Shown here one piece after another: positions 7,333 to 15,822 of a DNA stretch of 24,230 nt. Origin of the DNA: CAMPJU01 sp046566095. GTDB lineage: Bacteria; Pseudomonadota; Gammaproteobacteria; Xanthomonadales; Xanthomonadaceae. Position 1 is the stretch's first letter. Each line of letters begins with the position of its first letter. Under the pieces are notes generated by a model. The model did not search any database. It saw only the letters and a list, made by a program, of their open reading frames with translations, and was not told where the DNA came from. Both the position numbers and the translations under genes were made by a program. The stretch covers positions 1 to 24,230 of the forward strand of contig JBKHXI010000146.1 of the NCBI GenBank assembly GCA_046566095.1, given 5' to 3'.

Positions 7333-7503
7333 GGGGCACCTCGCTGGAGCGGGCCGGCGCGCGGCACGGGCATAATGCGCCGCAGTGTAGCGCCGCCTCT
7401 GTCGACATGCAGGCGCGGGGCCGTCCGATCCGCGTGCGATGCACGAAGAGCGGACGCGCGCGCCGCCGCCGTTCCCGCCCGCCACAGGGACCCGAAGCGC
7501 ACG

Positions 7504-8427
7504 ATGCAGCCCGACAGCGAACCCATGCCCGGTCCCGTCCCGGCGCGCATCCTCGGCGCGCTGGCGCTCGAGCTCGCGCCTGGCAGCCGCGCCGCGCAGC
7601 GGGCCCTGGCGCAGGCGGCGGCGGGCGAGGTGGCCGCGCGCATCGCGCACGACCTGGCCGCGTTCGCGCCGGAAGCCGCGCGGCTGGAACTGCTGGCGGT
7701 CGGCGCGCATTACGATCCGGTCGAGCTGCTGCGCCCCGGCTGGCCGCTGCACCGCGAACTCGAACGGCTGGCCGCGCGGGCGCCGCGGCAGCAGGTGGCG
7801 GGTGCGGAGGGCGGCCGCGTGATCGCCTTCGGCAGCCACCACGGGCGCCTGCCGGGCGCGCTCGCCCCGGAAGCGCAGTTCGCGGACGGGCCGCTGCGGC
7901 TGCTGCCGTTCGTGTTGGGCGGGGACCCGGCAACGCTGGCGCGCGTAGGCGACGCGTTCGAACGCGAGCTGCTCGAACGCGGCATGGCCGACGCGGCGAC
8001 CGCGCTGCTGGCGCAGGAGGCGTTCGCGCTGCGGGTGGAGCATGCGCGCTACCTGACCGCGCACGACCTGGCGGCGCTGATCGCGCTGCAATACGGACAC
8101 GCAGGCCTCGACGCGCTGTGGCTGCTGGTCGAGGCCGCGCTGCTGGCGCCGCAGTCCGAGCGCTGGCTCGACGCGCCGCCGGAACCGCTGGTGCGCTACG
8201 GCGACGGCGAGGCGCGGATCGCGCTGTTCTCGCCGCAGGCCTGGCGCGCGCGTTACGCAGCGGGAACCGCCGACGAGGGCCCGGACGCCCGCGCGCAGCT
8301 GGATCGCCGGTTGCAGCAGTTCGAGGCGCGGCAGCGCCAGTTCGCCGCGGTGCTGCAGGCGCACGCGGTGCCGGTCGTCTTCGTCCACTGCCCGGCGGGC
8401 GTCGACTGCCGCGACGCGCTGCGCTGA
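7504..8427 (+). CDS. Protein of unknown function, 307 residues
   Basis: I do not recognise this family. The protein lacks a signal peptide or membrane helix and is Ala/Leu/Arg/Glu-rich with mostly helical character. Distinct blocks are LELLAVGAHYDPVELLRPGW (about residues 60-79), VIAFGSHHGRLPGALAPE, LRLLPFVLGGD and a run of helices with H-A-R-Y and T-A-H-D. Its last 20 residues, VPVVFVHCPAGVDCRDALR, contain two cysteines five apart. Amino-acid use is coherent and the opposite strand is only open as shadow. The ATG at 7504 is supported by composition rather than by a ribosome site, which is weak; the ATG at 7525 (MPGPVPARIL) is an alternative start. It is transcribed away from the thiolase gene across a 171-base divergent region with TACACT on the minus strand and CATAAT on the plus strand as possible -10 boxes. 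Confidence 0.7.
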   Translation: MQPDSEPMPGPVPARILGALALELAPGSRAAQRALAQAAAGEVAARIAHDLAAFAPEAARLELLAVGAHYDPVELLRPGWPLHRELERLAARAPRQQVAGAEGGRVIAFGSHHGRLPGALAPEAQFADGPLRLLPFVLGGDPATLARVGDAFERELLERGMADAATALLAQEAFALRVEHARYLTAHDLAALIALQYGHAGLDALWLLVEAALLAPQSERWLDAPPEPLVRYGDGEARIALFSPQAWRARYAAGTADEGPDARAQLDRRLQQFEARQRQFAAVLQAHAVPVVFVHCPAGVDCRDALR

Positions 8428-8458
8428 CCGCGCCTGGGCCGGCCGGGTCTGGGCCCGC

Positions 8459-8953
8459 TCACCCGTGGGCGCCGAACTCGTCCTCGAAGATGCGGTAGCC
8501 GGCGTCGCGCATGCCGAGCGCGGCATAGGTGCGCTGCGCGGACGCGTTGTCGCGCTCCACGTATAAGCGCAGGCCGACCACGCCGGGCGTGGCCCGCGCC
8601 AGGCGCTCGACGTGGCGATGGAGCGCGGCGTACACGCCCTGGCGGCGGTATTCGGGCGCCACGTACACGCTCTGGATCCACCACCAGCTGCCGTTGCGCC
8701 AGTCGCTCCATTCGCCGGTCAGCATCAGGGTGCCGGCGGGCACGGCCAGGGTCTCGCGGCCGGCGGCCGCGGCCTCGCGCATCGCCACGAAATACCGGGC
8801 GCGCGCCGTATCGGCGATGCCGGCGGCGACGCCCGCCGCCACGGTCGCCGGGTCGAGCGGCTTGCCTTCGGTTTCCAGCGCCATCGCCGCGGCCCATCCG
8901 GCCAGCAGCGGGGCGTCGGCGGCGACGGCGTCGCGGATGCGCAGGGTGGCCAT
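8459..8953 (-). CDS. GNAT family N-acetyltransferase
   Basis: A 164-residue single-domain acetyltransferase. The N-terminus TLRIRDAVAADAPLLAGWAA is the usual GNAT start (strand 1 and helix 1). The strand SWWWIQSVYVAPEYRRQGVY contains motif A with the acetyl-CoA pyrophosphate loop R103-R-Q-G-V-Y. The segment LRLYVERDNASAQRTYAALGM is motif B with the characteristic N-x-x-A-x-x-x-Y-x-x-x-G-M. The acceptor substrate cannot be inferred. It is the last gene of a minus-strand run ntrB-ntrC-sodC-GNAT, 83 bases after sodC. The ATG at 8953 lies six bases after a -10-like TACCAT and has no Shine-Dalgarno sequence, so it may have its own leaderless transcript. Confidence 0.88.
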   Translation of the reverse strand: MATLRIRDAVAADAPLLAGWAAAMALETEGKPLDPATVAAGVAAGIADTARARYFVAMREAAAAGRETLAVPAGTLMLTGEWSDWRNGSWWWIQSVYVAPEYRRQGVYAALHRHVERLARATPGVVGLRLYVERDNASAQRTYAALGMRDAGYRIFEDEFGAHG

Positions 8954-8959
8954 GCGCGC

Positions 8960-8965
8960 ATGGTA
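8960..8965 (-). promoter_or_regulatory. Candidate -10 element giving a leaderless GNAT transcript
   Basis: On the minus strand TACCAT is followed by six bases (GCGCGC) and then the ATG of the acetyltransferase. TTGCAG lies upstream but only 14 bases away, too close for a standard -35. The spacing repeats that at rluE and ntrB. Confidence 0.3.
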
Positions 8966-9036
8966 CCGGGGGCCCGGGCCTGCAAGGCGGCGGCGCGTCC
9001 GCCCGTGGGCCGCGGACCGGTGGCCGCGGACGCAGC

Positions 9037-9600
9037 TCAGCGCACCGCGATCACGCCGCAGGCCACGCGCGCGCCGGCGTTTCCGGACGGCTGGCTGCGG
9101 TAGTCGTCCGGATCGGCGTGGACCACGATCGCGCGCCCGGCGATGTCGTCGGCGCGGCCGGTGCCGAGGGTGACGCCGCGCACGTGCGCGTCGACCCGCG
9201 CCCGGCCCTGCGCATCGGCGACGATGTTGTCCATGTCGCCGAGATGGTGGGGACCGGCGCCGGCGCGGCCGTGCGGGGCGCCGGTCGGGTTGAAGTGGCC
9301 GCCGGCGCTGGAGGCGTCGGCGGCGCTGCAGTCGCCGGTCTCGTGGATGTGGAAGCCGTGGCGGCCGCCCGGGCGGAAGCCGCCCAGCTCGCCGCGGATG
9401 TGCACGCCGTCGCCCATCGTCGCCAGCGCCAGGGTGCCGCTGACCAGGCTGCCGGAGGCCGGGGCGAGCACCGCCTGCGCGCGCTCGGCGCCGCCGGCCA
9501 CCGGCGGCAGCGGATCGGAGGGGCGCACGTCGCCGGGGACCGGCGCGCAGGCGGCCAGCCCGGCGCTGGCGAGGAGGGGCACGAGGACGGACAGGCGCAT
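9037..9600 (-). CDS. sodC: Superoxide dismutase [Cu-Zn], lipoprotein
   Basis: A 187-residue Cu/Zn superoxide dismutase that dismutates superoxide in the periplasm. Residues 1-18 form a lipoprotein signal with lipobox LAAC (C18), so the enzyme is membrane-anchored. Ligands are all visible: H84 and H86 (GFHIHETGDCS), bridging H102 (GGHFNP), H110, H119 and D122 (HHLGDMDN) for zinc, and H161 (VVHADPDDY) for copper. C91 and C181 (GARVACGVIAV) should form the conserved disulfide, and the terminal arginine region is near the active-site guiding residue. A good AAGGAG ribosome site lies six bases before the ATG, and TAGCTT further upstream could be a -10. It follows ntrC by 78 bases in the same direction, but probably has its own promoter. 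Confidence 0.96.
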   Translation of the reverse strand: MRLSVLVPLLASAGLAACAPVPGDVRPSDPLPPVAGGAERAQAVLAPASGSLVSGTLALATMGDGVHIRGELGGFRPGGRHGFHIHETGDCSAADASSAGGHFNPTGAPHGRAGAGPHHLGDMDNIVADAQGRARVDAHVRGVTLGTGRADDIAGRAIVVHADPDDYRSQPSGNAGARVACGVIAVR

Positions 9601-9678
9601 GGGGCGCTCCTTGCGGACGGTCGGGGCCGGTCGAAGCTAGCGCCGCGGCGGTGGCCGCGGGGTGAACCCGGGCGTGGC

Positions 9679-11096
<1,418 letters not shown>

Positions 11097-11100
<4 letters not shown>

Positions 11101-12194
11101 CGGGGCGTCCCGGCCGCCGCGGCCGCGTCCGTGGCCGCGGGCAGCGGCAGCAGCAGCGAGAACACGGTGTGGCCCGCGCGCGAGCGGTAGGCCAGCGCGC
11201 CGCGGTGCTCGCGGGCCACCTGCTGGGCCAGCGCCAGGCCCAGGCCGCTGCCCTCGGCGCGGCCGGACACCAGCGGCAGGAACAGCCGTTCGGCCAGCTC
11301 CTCGGGCACGCCGCGGCCGTCGTCGGCGATCTCCAGCCGCAGCGCCAGCGGATGCGGGTCGTCGCCGATGCGCACCCGGTGTTCGGCGCGGGTGCGCAGG
11401 GTGACGGTGGCGGCGCCGGCCTCGATCGCGTTGCGCACCAGGTTCCAGACCGCCTGCACCAGCCGGTCCTCGTCGCCCAGGGGCTCGGGCAGGCTCGGAT
11501 CGTAGTCGCGCACCAGCCGCACCGCCCAGCCGGCCTCGTTCTCGGCCAGGCGCAGCACGCGCTCGAGCACGGCGTGGATGTTGACCGGCGCGTGCGGGCG
11601 CGGCGGCGCCGGCGACAGCAGCCGGTCGAGCAGGGCCGACAGGCGCCCGACCTCGGATTCGATCAGCGCGGTGAGTTCGCCGCTGGAGGCGTCGCCGTGC
11701 TCGCGGGCGCGCCGCGCCAGCAGCTGGGCCGCGCCCTTGAGCCCGGCCAGCGGGTTGCGCAGCTCGTGCGCCAGGCCGCGGAGCGCGGCCGACAGCGCGG
11801 CCGGCAGCAGGCGCGCCGGATCCTCGCCGGGGAACTCGGCCACCGGATGCGCCTCCAGCAGCCAGCCGCCCTCGGCGCGGACCGACAGGCTGATGTCGGC
11901 GAACGACGCGGCGCCGCCGGGGAAGGCCAGCGCAATCCGGCGCAGCAGGCGCGGCCCCGCGGACGCCGTGCAGTCTTCCAGCAGCGCCGGCAGGGTGCGG
12001 CCGTCGGCTTCCAGCGCCGCCAGCGGCAGGCCCTGCAGGCGCCGCGCGCCGACCCCCAGCCAGCGCGCGAAGGCCGGGTTGCAGCCGGCGATCCGCGCCT
12101 GCCCGTCGGTCCACGCCAGCGGCGTGGCCAGCGCGTCGTAGGCGCCGGTCGAATACAGATCGATCGCGCCCGCATGAACCTCGGCGTGCTCCAT
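11097..12194 (-). CDS. glnL: Nitrogen regulation sensor kinase/phosphatase NtrB (NR(II))
   Basis: A 365-residue cytoplasmic PAS-HisKA-HATPase protein. The N-terminal PAS-like domain (about 14-125) contains GCNPAFARWLGVG. The H-box RGLAHELRNPLAGLKGAA carries phospho-acceptor H143, and the HELRNPL form is diagnostic of NtrB-type kinases. The HATPase part has the N-box (LVRNAIEAGA), G1 DDGRGVP and G2 GSGLGLALAQ. It phosphorylates or dephosphorylates NtrC depending on PII (GlnB/GlnK); no PII gene lies in this window. The ATG at 12194 is chosen because a -10-like CATAAT lies exactly six bases upstream and MEHAEV begins the recognisable protein; the open frame continues upstream only as shadow. It is divergent from the exported-protein gene that begins the sigma-factor locus. 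Confidence 0.95.
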
Positions 12195-12200
12195 CGCCGC

Positions 12201-12206
12201 ATTATG
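12201..12206 (-). promoter_or_regulatory. Candidate -10 element giving a leaderless ntrB transcript
   Basis: On the minus strand CATAAT (five of six matches to TATAAT) is followed by six bases (GCGGCG) and the ntrB ATG, placing transcription start at the start codon. There is no Shine-Dalgarno sequence. No clear -35 is seen, and no sigma-54 site with correct GG-N10-GC spacing was found in the 222-base divergent region. Confidence 0.4.
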
Positions 12207-12362
12207 GAACTTCCGGCAGGCAGCGTCCGGCCGGTCCGGGTTTGCTGCGCACGCCAGGCAGGACGGGCAGGCGTGGCCGCTGCGGTCGCGCGCGAATGTG
12301 ACGGCCGTCGGGGCCGACCCGTGCCGCCGGCCCTGCCCGCGGGCTGCGTTCGACGGCGGCCG

Positions 12363-12387
12363 CATCCCGCGTGGCGCCGGCCGCGTA
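12363..12387 (+). promoter_or_regulatory. Putative ECF-sigma promoter, copy 1 (CATCC-N16-CGTA)
   Basis: CATCC (12363-12367) and CGTA (12384-12387) are separated by exactly 16 bases. They end 29 bases before the ATG of the exported protein, so a transcript starting about 7 bases downstream would include the GGAGCG ribosome site. An identical pair with identical spacing lies before the desaturase gene. A CATCC or GATCC -35 with a CGTA-like -10 recalls promoters of SigK-type and RpoE/ChrR-type ECF factors. Activity is inferred. Confidence 0.55.
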
Positions 12388-12416
12388 CATGGTGTCGAGC
12401 CCCCCGGAGCGACCGC

Positions 12417-13223
12417 ATGCCCGTCCCGACCCCGCCCTCCCGCCGCGCCCGGCTGCCGGCCCTGCTGCTGGCGCTGGCCGCTGCGCTGCCGGCCGCGGCC
12501 GCGGACGCGGTGCGCCTGCAGCTGGCGCCGGCGGTCGCGCCGGGCGACGGCCGCCTGCTGTACCGCGAACAGCACTGGCTGTACCGCGAGGACGGCGCGG
12601 CGCGGCGGCTGGTGCTGTACCTGTGCCCGACGGCGGACGTCGCGTTCGCGCGTAAGCGGCTGCGGGCGGCGACGGCCGAGGCGGTGGATCCGGACTTCGA
12701 GTTCGAGGATGCGCGCACCGGCCATGCCGAGCGCGTGGCCGCGGCCGGCGGCGCGCGCGCGGTCCGGATCCGCGAAGGCCACGGCCGCGACGAACGCAGC
12801 CGGCGCGTGGCCGATGCCCCCGGCGGCGTGGTCGACGCGGGCTTCGACGCCTGGGTCCGGCGCCACTGGCAGGCGCTGGCGGCGGGAACCCCGGTGCGCG
12901 CGCCGTTCCTGGTGCCGGCGCGCGCGGACTGGTTCCAGCTCAAGGCCGCGGGCGTGCGCAGGACCACGCTGAACGGACAGCCGGCGCTGCGCCTGCGGCT
13001 GGCGCCGGACGGCTGGCTGGCGCTGGTGGCCCCGCAGATCGATCTGCATTACGCCCTGGCCGACCGGCGCCTGTTGCGCTTCTCCGGGCCGGGCAGCATC
13101 CGCGACGCCGGCGGCCGCGGCATTCCGGTGCGGATCGACTTCCCCGAGCCCCCGCGCGCCGCCGGCGCCGACGCCCTGGCGCGCGCGCAGGCGCAGCCAC
13201 TGGTGTCCCGATGCCCGGGTTGA
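12417..13223 (+). CDS. Exported protein of unknown function preceding the ECF sigma gene
   Basis: A 268-residue protein with a clear Sec signal peptide: basic start (PSRRARLP), hydrophobic Leu/Ala core (about 14-28) and an AAAADA cleavage region. The mature part is about 240 residues, mixed alpha/beta, with blocks REQHWLYREDGAARRLVLYL, DFEFEDARTGHAERV, DAGFDAWVRRHW, VPARADWFQLKA and IRDAGGRGIPVRIDFPEP. I do not recognise a named domain. It should be periplasmic or outer-membrane associated. A GGAGCG ribosome site lies upstream, and a CATCC-N16-CGTA promoter candidate lies 29 bases before the ATG. The ECF sigma gene follows after 152 bases with no terminator seen, so the three genes may be co-transcribed. 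The context suggests an envelope protein in the same stress response as the lipid operon; that is inference. Confidence 0.8.
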   Translation: MPVPTPPSRRARLPALLLALAAALPAAAADAVRLQLAPAVAPGDGRLLYREQHWLYREDGAARRLVLYLCPTADVAFARKRLRAATAEAVDPDFEFEDARTGHAERVAAAGGARAVRIREGHGRDERSRRVADAPGGVVDAGFDAWVRRHWQALAAGTPVRAPFLVPARADWFQLKAAGVRRTTLNGQPALRLRLAPDGWLALVAPQIDLHYALADRRLLRFSGPGSIRDAGGRGIPVRIDFPEPPRAAGADALARAQAQPLVSRCPG

Positions 13224-13375
13224 AAGCGGAGCGGCCACAGGTCCCGGACCGCCATTCCCGGCGGCCCGCTCCGGCCCGCGTCTTGTCCGGCACCGCCGCG
13301 GCATGGCATAAACGGTCGCAGCGCCGAGCCCGTCCGGGGCCGTGCGCACCCACCGCCTTCCAGGGAAGCCGTTCG

Positions 13376-13954
13376 ATGACCGACAGCCACGCCGCCGCGG
13401 ATCCGGTGGAAGGCGACGCCCTCGACACGTTGCTGCGTCAGGTGGCCGAGGGCGACCAGGCGGCGTTCGAGGCCCTGTATCGCGCCAGCTCCCCGCGCCT
13501 GTTCGGCATCTGCCTGCGGCTGCTGCCCAGCCGCGCCGAGGCCGAGGACGTGCTGCAGGAGGTCTATGCCTCGGTATGGAGCAAGGCCGCCCAGTTCGAC
13601 GCCGCGCGCGCTCGCGCCAGCACCTGGCTGGCGGCGGTCGCGCGCAACCGCTCGATCGACCACCTGCGCGCCTCGCCGGCGGTGCGGCAGGCGCCGGCGG
13701 AGATCGCCGAGACCCTCGCCGATCCGGGCCCGGATCCGGCCGATGCCGCCGGCAGCGCCCGCGAGCGCCGCCGGCTGGACGATTGCATGCAGGAACTGGA
13801 AGCGCGCCGCCGCGATCTGATCCGCACCGCGTTCTTCGAGGGCGCCACCTACGAGGAGCTGGCCGCGCGCATCGGCTCGCCGCTGGGCACGGTCAAGAGC
13901 TGGATCCGGCGCGGTCTGCTGCAGCTGCGGGCCTGCCTGGAGCAGGCGGCATGA
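13376..13954 (+). CDS. ECF-family RNA polymerase sigma factor (SigK-like)
   Basis: A 192-residue group IV sigma factor containing only regions 2 and 4. Region 2 (about residues 23-98) includes FEALYRASSPRLFGICLRLL and the core-binding and -10 reading segment AEAEDVLQEVYASVWSKA, ending in STWLAAVARNRSIDHLR. Region 4 (about 134-188) has the helix-turn-helix TYEELAARIGSPLGTVKSWIRRGLLQLR (158-185), which reads the -35 element. It is translationally coupled by an ATGA overlap to an RskA-type anti-sigma factor, the usual pairing for SigK-like ECF factors. The ATG at 13376 gives the standard ECF N-terminus; the 55 upstream in-frame codons are Arg/Pro-rich shadow. Its likely targets are the two CATCC-N16-CGTA sites, of which the first would give autoregulation through the gene upstream. 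Confidence 0.93.
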   Translation: MTDSHAAADPVEGDALDTLLRQVAEGDQAAFEALYRASSPRLFGICLRLLPSRAEAEDVLQEVYASVWSKAAQFDAARARASTWLAAVARNRSIDHLRASPAVRQAPAEIAETLADPGPDPADAAGSARERRRLDDCMQELEARRRDLIRTAFFEGATYEELAARIGSPLGTVKSWIRRGLLQLRACLEQAA

Positions 13955-14724
13955 GCGAGCACGACCGCGCGCTCGAGCGCGACCCGCCCGACGACGACCT
14001 GCTCGCCGCCGAGCACGTGCTGGGCCTGCACGGCGCGGCGCAGCGCCGGCAGCTGCAGGCGCGGGTCGAGGCCGATCCGGACTTCGCCGCGCGCGTGTCG
14101 GCCTGGGAGGCGCGCTTCGCCGCCTGGTACGCGCAGATCGCGCCGGTCGCCCCGCCCCCGCAGCTGTGGCCGCGGCTGCGGGCGCGGCTCGGCTGGCGCG
14201 CGGCGATGCCGGTGGAGGCCGAGCGCAGGCTGCGCTTCTGGAAGGGCACGACCGCGGCCGCGCTGGCGATGGCCGCGGCGCTGGCGGTGGTCGCGCTGGT
14301 ACGGCCGTGGGCGCCGGAGCAGCCGGCGCCCGAGCGCCCGCCGCTGGTGGTGGCGCCGGAACCGCAGCCGGCGCCGGCCGAGCGGCCCAAGCCGGTGGTG
14401 GTGCTGGCCGGCGACGACGGCGCGCCCGGCTGGCTGGCCGCGGTCGATGCCGCCGCCGGCGCCGTCACCATGGTGCCGGTGCCGGGCGCGGTCGACCCCG
14501 GCCCGCTCGCCGGCGAGCTGTGGCTGATCCCGGAGGGCGAGGCGCCGCGTTCGCTCGGCCTGGTCTCGCACCAGCGCGCGCATACCGTGGACGTGCCGGC
14601 GGCGCTGCGCGCCGCGCTGGCGGTCGGCGCGACGCTGGCGGTGACGCTGGAGCCGGAAGCCGGTATCCCGCACCCGGCGCCGACCGGGCCGATCGTGGCG
14701 GCCGGGCGGATCGACGCGATCTGA
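13951..14724 (+). CDS. RskA-family transmembrane anti-sigma factor
   Basis: A 257-residue regulator. The N-terminal cytoplasmic sigma-binding part has the family pattern DDLLAAEHVLGLHGAAQRRQ, a D-P-D-F-A block and APVAPPPQLWPRLRARLGW (about 65-82). A single membrane helix spans about 97-118, followed by a Pro/Glu-rich linker (about 120-150). The periplasmic RskA domain begins PGWLAAVDAAAGAVTMVPVP and contains the strand ELWLIPEGEAPRSLG. It should hold the ECF sigma factor at the membrane until an envelope signal or regulated proteolysis frees it. It overlaps the sigma gene by four bases (ATGA), as expected for one-to-one synthesis. In the comparable alphaproteobacterial singlet-oxygen system the anti-sigma factor is ChrR, a soluble zinc protein; here it is a membrane RskA protein, so the signal may differ. 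Confidence 0.92.
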   Translation: MSEHDRALERDPPDDDLLAAEHVLGLHGAAQRRQLQARVEADPDFAARVSAWEARFAAWYAQIAPVAPPPQLWPRLRARLGWRAAMPVEAERRLRFWKGTTAAALAMAAALAVVALVRPWAPEQPAPERPPLVVAPEPQPAPAERPKPVVVLAGDDGAPGWLAAVDAAAGAVTMVPVPGAVDPGPLAGELWLIPEGEAPRSLGLVSHQRAHTVDVPAALRAALAVGATLAVTLEPEAGIPHPAPTGPIVAAGRIDAI

Positions 14725-14756
14725 GCCGGCCGCCGTCGGTCGCTGCCGTCTCGTTG

Positions 14757-14781
14757 CATCCAGGCGGCCGGCGCGCACGTA
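14757..14781 (+). promoter_or_regulatory. Putative ECF-sigma promoter, copy 2 (CATCC-N16-CGTA)
   Basis: CATCC (14757-14761), 16 bases, then CGTA (14778-14781), identical in both boxes and spacing to the copy at 12363. It lies in the 66-base gap after the anti-sigma gene. The CGTA ends nine bases before the desaturase ATG and no ribosome site intervenes, so transcripts from it would be leaderless or nearly so. It would allow the seven-gene lipid operon to be induced independently of read-through from the sigma genes. Confidence 0.5.
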
Positions 14782-14790
14782 GGCAACGGC

Positions 14791-15822
14791 ATGCACCCGC
14801 ATGCCGCCAACACACCCGAAGCCGCGTCCCGCGAGCGCAGCGAACGCCGCCCCGCCCGCCCCGCCCGCCCCGTCCGCCCCGCGCGGCCCGCCCACGGCGG
14901 CTGGCTGCGCCGGATCGGCTACTGGTTCGACACCGCGCACGCGCCGGTCGCCGACGACGACCCGGCGCTGGACCGCATCGACTGGCTGCGGGCGCTGCCC
15001 TTCCTGGCGATGCACGCGGCCTGCCTCGGGGTGCTGTGGGTCGGCGTGTCCGGCTTCGCGCTGGCGGTGGCGGCGGCGCTGTACGCGGCGCGGATGTTCG
15101 CCCTCACCGGCTTCTACCACCGCTACTTCTCGCACCGCGCGTTCCGCACCTCGCGCCCGGTGCAGTTCGCCTTCGCGCTGCTGGGCGCGGCCAGCGTGCA
15201 GCGCGGGCCGCTGTGGTGGGCCGCGCACCACCGCACCCACCACCGCCACACCGACACCGCGCGCGATCCGCACTCGCCGCGGGTGCACGGCTTCTGGCGC
15301 AGCCACGTCGGCTGGTTCCTGACCCCGCGCGGCTTCCGCACCGACTGGGCGCGGATCCCGGACCTGGCGAAATACCCGGAGCTGCGCTGGCTGGACCGCT
15401 ACGACCTGGCGGTGCCGGTGGCGCTGGCGGTGGCGCTGTACCTGCTCGGCGCCTGGCTGGAGACGGCCGCGCCGGGGCTCGGCACCGACGGCCCGCAGCT
15501 GCTGGTGTGGGGCTTCTTCGTGTCGACGGTGGTGCTGTTCCACTGCACGGTCACCATCAACTCGCTGGCGCACCGCTACGGCTCGCAGCGTTTCGACACC
15601 GGCGACGACAGCCGCAACAACCCCTGGCTGGCGCTGATCACCTTCGGCGAGGGCTGGCATAACAACCACCATTTCTACCCGGGCAGCGCGCGCCAGGGCT
15701 TCCGCTGGTGGGAGCTCGACCCGACCTGGTACCTGCTGCGGCTGATGGCCGCGGTCGGGCTGGTGCGCGACCTCAAGCCGGTGCCGGCCTGGGTGGCGGC
15801 GCGGGCGAGGCCGCGGCGATGA
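14791..15822 (+). CDS. Membrane fatty acyl desaturase (delta-9 type)
   Basis: A 343-residue integral membrane di-iron desaturase. It has the three histidine boxes of the acyl-CoA/acyl-lipid family: H110-RYFS-H115, H147-RT-H150-H151 (in AAHHRTHHRHTD) and H290-NN-H293-H294 (GWHNNHHFYP). Hydrophobic pairs lie at about 68-105, 125-140, 205-225 and 238-258. It should introduce a double bond into a saturated acyl chain using O2 and an electron donor. Here it probably supplies unsaturated chains to the methyltransferases encoded downstream. The first 37 residues are Arg/Pro/Ala-rich, encoded partly by a 9-bp tandem repeat and unlike the family core. No other start codon precedes the conserved region, so ATG 14791 is kept. 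It overlaps the next gene by ATGA and opens a seven-gene operon. Confidence 0.92.
   Translation: MHPHAANTPEAASRERSERRPARPARPVRPARPAHGGWLRRIGYWFDTAHAPVADDDPALDRIDWLRALPFLAMHAACLGVLWVGVSGFALAVAAALYAARMFALTGFYHRYFSHRAFRTSRPVQFAFALLGAASVQRGPLWWAAHHRTHHRHTDTARDPHSPRVHGFWRSHVGWFLTPRGFRTDWARIPDLAKYPELRWLDRYDLAVPVALAVALYLLGAWLETAAPGLGTDGPQLLVWGFFVSTVVLFHCTVTINSLAHRYGSQRFDTGDDSRNNPWLALITFGEGWHNNHHFYPGSARQGFRWWELDPTWYLLRLMAAVGLVRDLKPVPAWVAARARPRR
14850..14885 (+). repeat. 9-bp tandem repeat inside the desaturase N-terminus
   Basis: The unit CCCCGCCCG is repeated about four times (14850-14858, 14859-14867, 14868-14876 with one change, 14877-14885 degenerate). It encodes a Pro-Ala-Arg/Pro-Val-Arg run near residues 21-32 of the desaturase. 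Because the unit is three codons, gain or loss of copies would change tail length without a frameshift. Confidence 0.8.

Noticed and set aside
7333..8526. Minus-strand extension of the thiolase frame through the 307-residue protein gene
   Set aside because: The frame stays open, but the extension is Arg/Gln/Ala-rich without thiolase features, and thiolase homology begins exactly at the ATG at 7332.
12195..12416. A sigma-54 promoter for ntrB or for the exported-protein gene
   Set aside because: The closest candidate (GG at 12233, GC at 12244) has a spacing of nine rather than ten bases and lacks the flanking TGGCAC/TTGCA consensus.
13283..13312. TTGTCC and CATAAA as a separate promoter for the sigma gene
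   Set aside because: Spacing is 18 and both boxes are weak; it does not share the CATCC-N16-CGTA pattern. It remains possible but was not listed.
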